Assembly: GCA_023375675.1 (NCBI GenBank)
Contig: JALQBC010000006.1
Span: forward strand, 1,488,001-1,552,000
Origin: Cytospora piceicola
Lineage: Eukaryota > Ascomycota > Sordariomycetes > Diaporthales > Cytosporaceae
DNA length: 64,000 nt
Direction: 5' to 3'
Under the pieces are notes generated by a model. That model was not told where the DNA came from. It ran no database searches and worked only from the letters and a program-made list of their open reading frames with translations. Positions 35,407-47,714 of this stretch are shown one piece after another. The translations under genes were made by a program, and so were the position numbers. Each line of letters begins with the position of its first letter. Positions within the stretch are counted from its first letter, which is position 1.

Positions 35407-36100
35407 CTTGGTAAATCAGTGACGCGGAGATGTCCTTCGGCCAAAGTTGTAGAAATTCGTCAGACCTGGGACTTTACCCTGGAACTATTTGTGTTATTTC
35501 GTCTTAGGACCGTCGTGGACTCGCAGTCAACACAACACGGGTCGGCGTCATATTTTGGCCACCACCACCTGCTTATTTGGGCGTAGTCTTTGTATCACAA
35601 GGACCACACCACTTAGATGTCCTGGGGGCCCAGTGGGTTGTCATAGATATGGCTAAAACTTGATGTGGTACCGTACATCCGGCGCGTGATGAGGAAACTC
35701 CCGCTTGCTCATATCAGGTCCGCCTCTTTTCCATCAACCTGGACAAGTCATTATTTTCGAGGTCAACTAATAGACGCCATCGCGACGGTATTAGGAAGGG
35801 AGATTGGTCTATATATGCTTCCGGAATTGAACAGGTTGACAGCTGGCTCATGTGTCACTTGAGCCAGAGATTCTGAGTATACCTGAGAAAAAGGCGACTG
35901 CGGAAGCCATGCGCAACCGCGGTATAATTACGGATGAAATATGTCATAACCATATGGCATTATTGCTGCTAGCCAACTCGAACTCGTCGTATTTGGATGA
36001 TCTGGATGATGTATGAAACAGTCTACGCCTGTTCATGGTGTCGTACAGTGGTTACTTTAGTCGGTGTGCTAATAACTAGTACTGGAGTCCCTCCGTCCAC
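35407..36100. other. Intergenic, no gene seen
   Basis: This holds the GNAT promoter and the 3' flank of the gene that ends at 36101. I find no supported feature. Confidence 0.45.
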
Positions 36101-36793
36101 TCAAGCGTGCTCACTACTAGCCACACCGGCATGGCCCCCCTTCGGCAACTCAGCAGCAAGCTCCTCAGCAGTAGTTGGTGGTATTTCCTCAGCACATGGC
36201 CACCTGGCACCACCCTCAGAAGCTCCGCTTACGCCCCTATGACCCTTCAATATACCGGCACGGTCCTCCAAATCAGCACCCACCCCTCGCACCTTACTCT
36301 CCACAGATCCGTCTCCGCCCTCCAATGACTGACCAGGTTGGGCACGCCCCTCAAAGCCAATACGGTCCTTCTTCTTGCTGCCATGGAGCTCTGAGCTTGT
36401 CTGGCCCTGTACTGGTTTACCGAATTCGGTGTTGTTGTATACGTCTCCCGATGTGGCACCAGGCATGTCTAGGGCGCCTGTGCTGACCTCGGTCTTCTGG
36501 CCGGGAACCCCCGTTTGGGTGTTGGGTTGGAAGGTGTGTTCCCGGGGTGCTGTACCGGGATCGTAAGCCTGTGCGTGGAACTCAGGCGCGGCGTCGTTTC
36601 CAACCTTCACTCCAGGCTTGTGCCCTAATAAGCCTATATTAGATTCCATCGTCTAGAATTTGATGGGCTGTATCTGGTGAGATTAAACAGGGAGGAGACT
36701 TACACCCTTGGTAGTGAGAGGCTTTGGGGGAGGGAAACCACTGTGGAATTCGCCCTGACCAGCAAGGGCTTCGATGTTTCGGTTGGCAGACAT
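36101..36793 (-). CDS. Conserved fungal protein of unknown function
   Basis: The model is complement(join(36101..36624,36706..36793)), 203 residues, with one 81-base intron. Exon 1 encodes MSANRNIEALAGQGEFHSGF and continues PPPKPLTTKG, and exon 2 resumes HKPGVKVGNDAAPEFHAQ. I recall this N-terminal block from many Pezizomycotina proteins without an assigned role. The rest is hydrophilic and rich in Gly, Pro, Glu and Thr, with LDMPGATSGDVYNNTEFGKP and GQTSSELHGSKKK as the other conserved-looking blocks. It is probably a largely disordered soluble protein. No signal peptide, membrane segment or enzyme motif is seen. The donor GTGTAAGT could be used at two offsets; only the one adopted keeps the frame. 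Confidence 0.75.
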
Positions 36794-39469
36794 GGTGCTT
36801 TATATGAAGTGTGGGCAGATTGTAGGTATTATTGATAGACGTGGTCAACTTTTGAGTTTATTGATGAAGTGATGGGAGTTGAAAGGAGATAGTATGAAGT
36901 GAAAGATCCTGGGACACGCAAAATAGACCCTTTGTATCATTGTATCAATATATCAAGTGAATTGTAACCACACAATTCAAGTACATACGTCAAGGCTTGG
37001 AGGAGTATCCTTGATGATGTAAAGCTGACTACAGTTCGAAGTCATTTCACTTCTTTATGTACTTAGGTATGTTATTGTAACAGTACCTCAAGAGGCCATT
37101 GTTACATCCGATAAAGCGGACCAGGTTTTTGATGGCAAACATGTGAAAAGATCGAGATGCCTCTCTTGGAGATGAGAGAGAGTATGATGCAATGAGGCTC
37201 GGTATCACCATATCACATGCCTGTTGATCAGCGCTCTGGAGATGCGGGCGGCAGAACGTGGTCGGAGCATCTCCTCCTGACGTCGCCCAGGTGCCTCGTC
37301 GCTGAGGCTCCAGTAAGGCTTCAAGGCTTGTGGCCCAGCTGCCCAGAAAAGAAACCTTCAGACTTATTGCATGTATGTTATTGTCACAGCCCTACAGCCT
37401 GACCTGCACAATATATAATCGCCGCCTTCCCACGACCGTTACTGTATATAGAAATTCTTCCTCCCTCGTGCAACAACAATGTCTTTTACCCTGAGCCATA
37501 GTTACCATGAAGCGCCGTGACAACTATGTTGGGAAATATAGGCAGACTAGTCTTGTATATACAAGCTATGAAAAGCGAAATATCATCAATAAATGGAATC
37601 TCCTACACGTACATTAACCACATGCACACCCCGATCCTGGAACTCACCCGCAGGGGCATGCAAAATAATATGGCCCAGGATTGGCCCTTAAGTGTCACTC
37701 TTCCCCCTGTTTTTCAAACTTGCTAGAGTAACTGAGGTGTATCAGAGAAATATTACCGAGAGCGTAATATGCATAAGTACCTATGTAGACCCAATGTCAG
37801 CTCGGAGCTGGTTCATACATAAGTGAGCTCACGGAGGTATCACAAGATAGACTTGAACCGTTTAATATCTATATATCAAAACGTAATGGGCAGGACATAC
37901 CTAACTAGATCCCATGTGAGCATTTATCTACTTCCTCCCTAACTGGGATCTTGAGACCCGTAGGTGAGCAGAACATATACATTCCATGCCCAGGTGCCGA
38001 TACTGTTACTTGCACTTGATAAAGAGTCAGGACAAACCTTGTAATGCATCCAGACGCCTAACACGTATGAATTGGTATATGCTTACCTAAGTACGTACCG
38101 CGAAAACCGAAGAGTCCCTGTCTATACCAGATCCCAATCACTTGATTACTTACATGGACCAGTAGCCGCTCGGTAATAAGTATAACTGTATTGAAGATAG
38201 TGAACGTTTGCCGAGACTCGAAGGCGCCTCTGGACAACAGCTGGTCCAGATAGACAGTAAGGTCAATTACTTGCCGCTCTGAATCTTGACCGCCCTGATG
38301 CTCCAGCTTCCAAGAACTCTTTTTGTTTACCGTACATCCCAGTGGCCAACTGCTCCCAAGGTCATTGCTGGCTGTCGGCCAGCCACTTGCAATAAGCGAT
38401 ATCATTGTATCTGTGCTCTTCGGCGCGAATTTCCACATTAGGTACTCAATGACTAATCCACACATCAAGGACACCGCCGATTAATCAGCGACGGTTACGA
38501 AGTGTCAATAGCTTGAGAATCAATATTGGACTCATAGAAGCATCGACCCAGACGTTCACTGAAGCAGATACTGGGGCCAGAGTACCCCAAAGGCAGTGTC
38601 GTAGAGAGCAGGTGTAATTAGCTACCATAGGTAAGCATCCTTATCTACCCCCTATCGATGTCACTGATCTCCTATCTCAGTATAATGAAGGCACTACCTA
38701 GGTGCGCTTCTAAGAGACGCAACCTATTACATTAAATAATCCTTTCCATGACGAGGCGGGTGGGTAGTACAGAGTGTCAACAAGACGCCCGGTGATAGCT
38801 TTTTGTCTGGCGCTGGGTATTGGCTGCAGCCCTGGAATCCTCTTGTTACATAGTACAAGGTTGCCGTACCACTCGTGTAGGGACTTCAGTACTTAAGGAC
38901 CGATAAGTGAAAGGGGTACCCCTGCTTAGATGATCTGCACTAGCTCTAGTCGGGAATAGTCAAGCGTTGGGGAGAATAAGCTTGGTTTTAAGATACGAAA
39001 AGAAGCGAGACGGTACGGAGCGGGGCTCGGAAACGGTGGGATGTATTCGGTGTTATCGTCTTGACAACACAGTCTTCCTCTCTTCCCAGGTTGCTGAAAC
39101 GGGTCAAGAGCTGTGATGACTGCGTTGGTTCCGCTAACAAAATTGCATGATAGTCAAGATCTGGAGGCCGTCCTTACAGATTGCCCTGGAATTCCAAGGT
39201 TGTACTTGACATGGCCCGGAGCCACTAACAGCGATGTGAGACAAAAGAACACCAAGGCCACGCACAGCTGAGACCGACGTTGTGATCAAAACATCTCGTC
39301 AGGCTTGCTTTATCTTAGCGTAATGAAGCCATCAAGGCATACAGATGTCACGCATGTCATGAGTTTGTGGAGTGGTTGTATTGCGAGACGGTCGCTAGGG
39401 AAACCTTGGTACGTACTAAGTAGGTAGGGGGGGGGGCATATCATCAATCTACTGCTGCGGCCTAACCTG
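36794..39469. other. 2.7 kb gene-poor stretch up to the transposon
   Basis: No convincing gene is seen. A 138-codon open frame at 38058-38474 (-) has no recognised features. Near the right end is a run of ten guanines at 39427-39436, only about 34 bases from the transposon. ACCTAGGT occurs at 38697-38704. Confidence 0.45.
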
Positions 39470-39581
39470 GGGGTTGACAACGGTTGTAAAAAGGCACAAC
39501 CATTACTAAGTAATATACGATTATAGTATAACTAATAGTTAGCCGAGAAATAACCGTTGTCCTTAGAATAACCGTTATCCG
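39470..39581 (+). repeat. Left terminal inverted repeat of the transposon
   Basis: An outer arm at about 39470-39492 and an inner arm at 39531-39581 match the right end in inverted order. About 38 bases between them have no counterpart on the right. The inner arm holds two direct copies of TAACCGTTRTCC (39551-39562 and 39569-39580), spaced 18 bases apart. Confidence 0.8.
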
Positions 39582-39989
39582 AAGGATTAAAGGTCTTTAA
39601 TTAGTTTAATTGTTTCTACTAAAGCCGCCTATAGGGTCCCTTATATTTTACATTTAATATACTACGGTTTAGGTATTTATACCTTATATTTTAAGCTACT
39701 AATAGCTATATTTTATATATATAAGAAGTTAAAGTACTAAAGATAAGCTACTTTAATTAATCTACTAAATTACTACCGGATTACTACGAATTTACTGTAA
39801 GACACTAACCTAATTAGTTTAAAAAGCTTAAAAGCTATACTTCTAACCTTTATCGTTTACTATTTTCTATTCCTGCTAATTAAGAATATCTTTATTGTTT
39901 CCCTTTATTATACTAGCTCTATACTTATTAACGCTACGTTAAGCTATATTAATATACTAACGTTATACCGTGTTATTAAAACTAGAAAT

Positions 39990-42900
39990 TATTAGTCGGC
40001 TAGTATTAGATATAATAGTTTACCGGGTACTTACGATGCTAATTAAAGGTAATAGACGTCCTACTTAATCTAGACGGTACTAATACCTTCGATAAAGACT
40101 ATATAGTGCTTAACAGGCTTAATAGTATTAACGCCGATAATAACGCCGGAAGACTTATTGTTAAAGATCTTTAGGTTAAAAATATAGTCGTGTTTACTAG
40201 TACGGTATAACTCCGAAACTATAATAAAGATATAGCGGAATAAGCCTATATAATCGAATAGTATAATATAATCGATACGGCTAAAGTAATTATCTCGGAA
40301 TTAGATATAGTCGTTAATAAAAAAGATATACTTTTTTTTAAGCTCCGAGGTCTTAATAGTGCTAATTAGTTAATATTACTCGGTATTAAGGTAAACTAGT
40401 AATAGCTTTAGTAATTACAGTAAAAGCTATACTACGGTTTAGTTTTACAGTACTTTAATATACTTATACCAGGATATAGTTAACTTTAACTATATTTAAA
40501 GGTTAGGTAGCAGAAATGCCTTTATTATTAGCTATATCTTAGATAACACTTATTATTTTAGGCCGTATTGTTAGGCTATTATATAACTGTTAACTATTAA
40601 AGATAAAAGGATCGGAAAGATATACCTGTTATAGAAAGAAAACTTACGAGCTTATTAGATAAGCAGGTTACCGAAGTTTATAGGTTTATTAAGCTCGAAG
40701 CTAAAGTTAAGCTCGTAAGCTAATCGGAGCTAATCTTTAAAATTATTATCGATATAACTAGTATATACGGGTAGGCTATCGTTAATATTCTTAGCGGTAA
40801 AAATACAGTTAATAACAGAAAGATAGATATACGTCTTATTAGTTATAGTCTCGGACTCTTATAGGTTTAACTTAATATCTTTAAAGAATAAACTACTTAT
40901 ACGGTTACAGTCGGTTTCTAATAGTACGTAATTAAATAAACTAAAGGCTTATAAGTATAAGATACGGATATTTTAAGTTAGGTTTACGTTATCGGGCGCG
41001 TTATTATAAAGTATTAATCGGATAGTTTTAGTAGTGTTAATTTTCTTGTAGAAGATTTTATCGATATTAGTATAGTTTAACTCGTTAGCCCGGTTTTTAA
41101 CGTATTTATACTTTAAATGTTAATAAATAAAGTTATACTCGGTACCCGGCGATACTTTAAATATAAAAAGCTATTATGCTATCGTGTTATTAATATTTTT
41201 CGAGATACTATTAATAAAAATAAAATAAAAATAAAGATAAGTTCGATATTTAACGTAGTAGGCAGTAGCAGATTAGATATCGGTAAGTTATTTCTATATT
41301 ATTTTAATATCCGACGATATAAGGGAAGGTACAACTTTATATAATACCGAACTTTTACCGATACGTAATAGGATAAGCTTAATAATCTTTATAAATATAG
41401 AGGACTGATAATTAAAATAGGAAAAAAAAAATTAGACTTACCGATAGTAGTTCTTACCCTTTAAAGTGTTAATATTCTTAAGGAGACCGTACTTTTTTAT
41501 AACTATAGGGAAATAAATACCTATATAGATATTAAGACGTAGAGTATCGCTAATTAACTCGGCAGTACGTTTAGATAACTTAATTAGCTTATTTCCGGCT
41601 AAAGTAGTATCGATATCTGTTATAAAGGGACTACTTAGCTTAAGTATAAAAGCCTAAGTGCCGGCTCGAGTTAAAGGCTTCGAGATAGAGAGTAATACGT
41701 AGATATTTAGCCTTTAGAATTTCTTATAGGCGTCGCGAATAATATATTCGATATTCTGTTTATTAGTATTCGAAATCTTACAGCCTATAAGAACAGAATT
41801 ACTTTTAGCTAATATAACGAAAGAATTAATAATAATATCGATAGGCTCTTTATATTTATAGAGTTAGTTAGCTAAACTAAGCGTTAAGTACTCTTCTTTA
41901 AGCTAAGTATAAAGGAAGGTAGGTATAATAATAAACTATCGAGTATAAAAAGATAAATTATAGCTATTTAAATAATAAACCGGCGATATAAGACGTAAGG
42001 CTTTTAAAGGGAAAGGCTATATACGGAGTATAATAGTATAGTCTTCGTAAGCTTTAAGCTAAAGAATAATATTTTTTAAAAGAAAGTGTATTAAGTTAGT
42101 AATACTTAAAAATTCCGAGTAAGCTATATCGGAAGGTTATAAGAAGATTAAATTTAACGTTAAGGAAATCGCGATAAAAGGGGGATTAGCTAAACTTATA
42201 CTTTACTAACTACTATAAGAGTTTTAGGCTAACCGAGATATTAGATGTGCTATTATATCCTGTATTTACTCTATTTAAATATAGAACCGGCTGTAGATAA
42301 TAGTATCGAAGTTAATAATAAAGTCTGTTATTATATAAGTTACCCCTAACTTAAACTTAACGAAGCAGAATCGATAGAACTTATAAGCTTATAGACCTTT
42401 AAAGCTACTATTCTCGGCCTGTTATAGTATATTACCTATATAATATATAGTAAATATATAAAAACAGACTTTTTCGTTACTAATTTCGGCCTTAATACTT
42501 TCGTTAAGGTATCGTATACTTTAAAGAGCTTTAATAACGTTAGCGAAGTTCGAGCTATAAGGTTTAAAAGCTATTAAGAAGATATTAGCCTTATAGTAGC
42601 GGTTAATTTTTAAAAGACTAGCTAAGATAATATAGAATCCTATAAGGGTACGATACGAATTACAGTAAATATTAAATCTATCGATAAAAGTTAGAATAGG
42701 TATAGTAACTGTATAGATAATATCCGGCTATACTATATCTTAGTACTACTCGAAGTATTTATAAAAGTACTCTTTAATTTCGAGCTTAGTACGGATAAAA
42801 TAGGTATAGTATATCGGAATTAAGTTAATAGTTTTAAAGTCGAATATATATTATACGAAAAGCTTTTATTTTTAATAACTTAAAAACGTCGAAGCGTCGT

Positions 42901-44620
42901 TATAATACTTCGGATATTCTTTAGGAATTATAAGTAACTTAACGCGAGTTTTCTTACCCTTTTTTTAAGTATCTTTAATACGTTTATAGGCAGACTTAAT
43001 AGTAACTTTAGCCTTATCGATATTCCTTATAAATAAATTAGGTAATATTAGGTTTTTTTAGATCTTATCGAAAGACCGGTCGATAAAAATATTAGCGTAG
43101 GCTTAGGTATAAAACTCGGGGATATAGATTAACTTCGACGTAAGGATAATCTCGTCTGCCTTTTAGTATAGTATCTTTTCGATAATACGGTCGGGAAGTC
43201 GGGTATAATTATAATAAAAGGCCTTTTATACTTATAAAGCGAGTAAGCTAAGCTTATTAGTAGTATATAATATAGATCGATAATCGAAACCGAAACTATA
43301 TACGCGGCTAATATACTACGTATTTTTAAGGCTGTTTTTATTTAAAACCTAATAAAGATAGTCTGTATTAAAATAACAGTAGTAAATAAAGTCGGAAAGA
43401 AATATAACTTAACCTAAAACTTTACTACTAAGTTAAAGGTAAAGGTATTAGCTACTAAATATTTATACGGATAAAGCCTATACGTACGACTAAAATAGCT
43501 CGATAGGATTATTAACGAAAATAGCCGGGCTTTAGTATATATTTTTAATAAAGTTAAAGGAAATAATCTTAATAAAAAGAGAGGTTAAGTCGAAAAAGTA
43601 GATAAGGCTATCGACGATCTTAACTTTACCGACCTTTTTCTTACCTTTACGATCGCGCTTCTTTACTTTACGTTTACTAAGTATTTTTTCGACTTTAACT
43701 AAGATATTCGCCTTTTTTATATCGATAAGAGATAAGCAGGTATAAAAACGGGTTTTAAAGGTTTTTAGCTATTTAGATAACTCTTTAATATTTCGAGGTG
43801 TTTTACTATTCTTATCCTTAATTAAGCTTAAAATCTTATATAAAGCGTTATATTAAAGACAGCTTATTTTAATAAAATTAGTATATATAGCTAAACCTTT
43901 TTTAAAATAAGACAGGTTTAATAGAGAATTATATCGATAAGGTATAAGGATAAAAGGGTTAAAAAGGTCCTTTTTATTTTTAGGACGTAGCTTTTTAAGC
44001 AAATTCTTAAGGCCGAATTAAATCTTAAGGATATTCTTATTATTAACGCCGAGCTTAGTATTAAAAGCGATAGAATCGAGCTTTAAACCGACGAAAATTA
44101 TCTCTTTAAAGGCGGCCGCGGCGTATAGATTAAAGTCGGTATACTATAGTATCTTTAGTATAGTACGGTTTTCGTTATTTATACTAATAGTACCGGCGTA
44201 AATAGTAGCTATATTAACAGGCTTTATTACTTTATATTAGATAAAACACTAAATCGGAGTTAAGGAATTAGATATTTAGACTTACGCTTATTAAAAGCAG
44301 AGTTATCGTTATCGTCTTTAAAAGGGTCGTTACTATTATTATCGTTACCGCCGGATATAAGCTTAAGCTCGTCGTATCTATACTTAATTAACGGAAGAGC
44401 GACGTCTTTTTTACCTTTACTAAAGTAAAAGCTATCGTTATTATTATTAAAATTATAAGTATAAGACTTTTAAGTTTTATACGCGGGGGTAGGTTAGTAG
44501 TAGGAAGGCTTACCGCTATTATTATTAACTATAGCTTTAGCTAGAGGGGTATTAGGTCGTGTATACGCCTTACGCTATAAGTGCCTCGTAGCCCTTTTAA
44601 GCTGCTTTCGAAAAGGTATA
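39990..44620 (-). pseudogene. Dead Tnp2-like transposase gene
   Basis: One minus-strand frame can be followed from about 43020 to 42200 with scattered stops, nearly all at codons that would be Gln (CAA/CAG) or Trp before RIP. Within it, from about 42690, comes FIDRFNIYCNSYRTLIGFY, then KPYSSNFANVIKAL and QAENSSFKG with a nearby RFCF. This pattern (F-I-D-G-F, S-N-F, Q-A-E-N-S-G-F, C-x-x-C) is what I recall of fungal transposases related to Tnp2 of CACTA elements. Further coherent, Asn-rich sequence at about 44280-44600 looks like the N-terminal part. A downstream section near 40000-40200 (SGVIIGVNTIKPVKHYIVF) may be the C-terminal part. Outer limits are approximate. The gene cannot make a full protein. 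Confidence 0.6.
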
Positions 44621-45099
44621 GCTATAATTAGTAAAGCTTAATTATAATTAAAATATTATAGTAGAAGGTAAAGTATTAATATTAAGGTAATAGTTATAAA
44701 GAAGGTTAGTATAAGAGGGAGATATAGTTATAGGTATAGAATAAAGGTTTAAAGGAAGTCTGTTTCTAATAAAGACCCTTTATTAATACTTAGGAAAACG
44801 GAAAGTTCTGTAGAACTCTATAAAGTATATAAGACCTATTTAGCGCTAGAATTTTAGTTACCTCGAAGCTAGTGCTAGCGTTATTAGTAATATAAACCGC
44901 GTCGCTAACTTATAATATAACGCGCGCCTTCTTTTTATAAACATTAATTTTAAGAGTTTTAAAACCTAGTATATTAGTTTTAACTGTAAAACGTTTTTCT
45001 TTTTAAAAGTTTTTTCTTAAATTCTTATCTAATAACTGCCTTATAAATACGTTATAGTCTTTTCTCTTTAGCTTTAACTATATATAACTTTAAACCTCT

Positions 45100-47367
45100 A
45101 CTATATATAACCTAACTACTACGTCCTTTAATTACTATTTTTCTAGATTTTATAGGCTATTATTAATCACGATATTTAGTCGCGGTAATAATTCTTACAG
45201 CGGCTTTCGCGGCGGCCCTTATAGCGGTGTATTTTACAGCGGGGCTTTCCCTTCTCCTTATAGCGGTTTTACTAAACGGTTTAATACTTTAAGCTATAGC
45301 TCTTTAGCCCTTCGTAGCTATAGCGATATCCGCGCGTTCTTAGGCTTAGTAAGTTTATTCTATTTTATATTAAAGCTATTTAATTAATATAGATCTTTAA
45401 AGCTATACTTCCCTTACGCCTTACCCTTTTATAACCTCTGCCTCCGACGATCTTTACTTTATAAGCCTTACTTATACAAGCTTTTTTAAACTGTTTTCTG
45501 TTTAGCTTAGCGATAAGCAGGCCGAGGAGGTTGTTTCTATAACTATTAAGCAGAAGTACCCCTTTTAGTTCGCCGATATCTGTTATAAGAATAATACTAA
45601 GTTTTATAAGTAAAATAAGTAGACCTAAATAAGCTTTAACTTTAAGGTTTATTTTACTTAAGTTATTAGTAAGCCTAGTTATAAGTTTTTTACTTTAAAT
45701 AACCTCGACAGGATAACGGCTTAAATTTAATTTAATATTAACTAAGAGGGTTATAAGTACTTATTCGTCTTCGGTAATAACCTATACGTTTATAAGATTA
45801 TTTTAAAGGCTTACTTTTAAATTATTACCTTAAATACTAAGTTTCGCGATCTCCGTATTTTTTTTAAAAATACTATCCGTACCTAAAAGAGTATATTTCT
45901 TTATCGCGACTTTTACGTAAGCCTTTCCTTTACCTCCTTATCGATTAACTCTAATATTTCTATAGCTTTTTATTCGTAAGATAAAGAAGGACTATACTTA
46001 TAAGTTTTAACGTAACCTTTTTTAGCTAGCTAACTAAAAGTTTTTTATAAAGTTCTTTAAGTTTAAGCTTAATAAAATAATCTTCTTTACCGTGTTTAAG
46101 TTTATTATTAAGTAGCTAAACTAAAAGAATACTTTTCCTTATCGCTTTATTTAAACCGACTAGTTAAAAACTAAGTATTCCTTTTATATACTTATTAAAA
46201 CAGTGTTTATTACTTTAGCTAACTTCTTTTCCTAGCTTACTAATAAAAAAGATATTTTTAACCTTAACCGCGACTAAAAAAAGGTCTGCTATAAGACTAA
46301 TAATAATACTAACTAGATTAAAGATACGGTTTTTCGTACTACTATTATATCTAGATTTTAAAAGGCTTTAACTACTTACGATTACTTTTAAGATATCGAG
46401 ATAAATAACTTTACTTAAAATCTTATAACCGGTAAGCCGAATATAAAGCAGATTTTTAAAAATAAGTAAGTTAAAAAGCAAACCTTAAATACCGACTTTC
46501 TTAATAAGGTTATATTCTTTATCGAGGACGATAATAATAATAGACCGCCTGTACTTAAGTCTCTTTATCGAGAGTTTAAAGGTATTACCTGTTAGTCTTT
46601 TAAAAGCGTTAGTTCTAGCGGTTTACGTTATAGCTCTGGCCTTTATTATAGTTATACTCTTAAAGATATCGTCGCTAGCCTTTTTAGTTCTTAAAAGCCT
46701 TTTATCGATTTAAACCTATTTAACTAACCTTTAGCCTATCGTTTTCGTAGCGGTACTCTTTCTAGTATTCTTTATAGTAAGTCTGCCCTTAGTATTATAG
46801 CTAGTAGTAGCTATACTTTCCGTGTTACGTCTCGTACTACTACTCCTTAAGATTATACTTACCCTAACCTTTAAGAGTATAGATAAAGACAGAATCCTTA
46901 CAGTTAATTCTCTTTCGGTTAATACCTTTATAGTTAGAATCCTTATAGTTAAAGTAGTCCTTTTAGCTCTAGCCCCTCTAGCTTTAGTCCTTTTAGCTTT
47001 AGTCTCTTTAGCTCTAGTCCCTTTAGCTTTAGTCTTTTTAGCTTTAGTCCCTTTAGCTTTAGCCCTTTTAGCTCTAGCCTTAAAGGTAAGGGAAAGGGTA
47101 AAGGTAAGGAGGTAGCCTTCTTTAACCGTATTACCCGTTCCTTATATAGTAGCGGTAGTAGTAGCGATAGTAGTTCCTTACGTAGCCGGAAGAAGTATTA
47201 CGATAAAGACTTCTTTTAGTTTATAGACGGCTTTATATTTAATAATAATAGTAATACCGAGGCTAATAACGATCTAAACGATAATAATAACGATATACTC
47301 GTTAACCTTTTAAAAGGATACGCTAATAAGGCGTTTAAATACCGTATCGGCTACGAGTAGGTATAAA
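45100..47367 (+). pseudogene. Second gene of the transposon, unknown product, RIP-damaged
   Basis: The plus strand keeps coherent protein-like sequence with stops mainly at former Gln codons. Near 45190-45330 it reads SYSGFRGGPYSGVFYSG with further YSG units. Around 45500-45900 comes DKQAEEVVSITIKQKYPF and a mixed hydrophobic section. Near 46959-47078 there is a run of Pro-Phe-Ser pentapeptides. The end reads KGKGKGKGKEVAFF, then a Ser/Asp/Asn-rich tail ending about 47367. I do not recognise the family. It is read divergently from the transposase, so it may be an accessory transposition protein, which is an inference. Boundaries are approximate and introns are unresolved. Confidence 0.45.
46959..47078 (+). 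repeat. 15-base tandem repeat inside the transposon
   Basis: Eight copies of a unit like CCTTTTAGCTTTAGT encode Pro-Phe-Ser-(Ser/Phe)-Ser pentapeptides in the plus frame of the accessory gene. Copies differ by C/T changes, as expected after RIP of an originally more uniform array. Confidence 0.85.
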
Positions 47368-47638
47368 TTAGCTAGTTAAGTGTTTTAAATCAAGGCGGTT
47401 ATAGGGTTTATATAGGTTTATTTTTAGTCGACAGAAAAGGTTTTTATTAAACTTTACATCTAATAGTACTAATAATCTAATAAGATAAGTAGAATATACA
47501 TCGTTAGTAATAAAATAAATAAAGTATAATATAAAAACTAGTAATAATTTTAGTATAGCTAAATATATAACATTTTATTAGTCCGATCTATATAATATAT
47601 ACCCCTTACTAAAATTTAGGTAAGCACTATATTTAAGC

Positions 47639-47714
47639 CGGATAACGGTTATTTTAAGGATAACGGTTATTTCCCGGCTAACTATTAGCTTAATTTCTAA
47701 CCGTTATTAACCCC
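47639..47714 (-). repeat. Right terminal inverted repeat of the transposon
   Basis: The inverted partner of the left end. Positions 47639-47689 match 39531-39581 with four purine transitions, and the last bases (AACCCC ending at 47714) match the left GGGGTT. It also carries two copies of the GGATAACGGTTA motif. Confidence 0.8.

Larger units (their letters stand above)
39470..47714. mobile_element. RIP-degraded DNA transposon of about 8.2 kb (Tnp2-like)
   Basis: The whole block is AT-rich with CA and TG almost absent: in 39901-40080 I count no CA and two TG, while CG is common. This is the footprint of RIP acting on CpA in a repeated element. The two ends form inverted repeats (39531-39581 pairs with 47639-47689, 51 bases with four transition differences; outermost GGGGTT at 39470 pairs with AACCCC ending at 47714). 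Inside are two genes reading outward from about 44.8 kb: a minus-strand transposase resembling the Tnp2 group and a plus-strand gene of unknown type. No clear target-site duplication is visible (CTG on the left, TAT on the right). A KDZ-type element is the alternative. It is dead. Confidence 0.75.

Noticed and set aside
38058..38474. 138-codon minus-strand frame near the transposon
   Set aside because: The composition is plausible but there is no motif, intron support or context. I leave it unannotated rather than guess.
39470..47714. LTR retrotransposon
   Set aside because: The ends are inverted, not direct, repeats, and I find no reverse transcriptase or integrase motifs.
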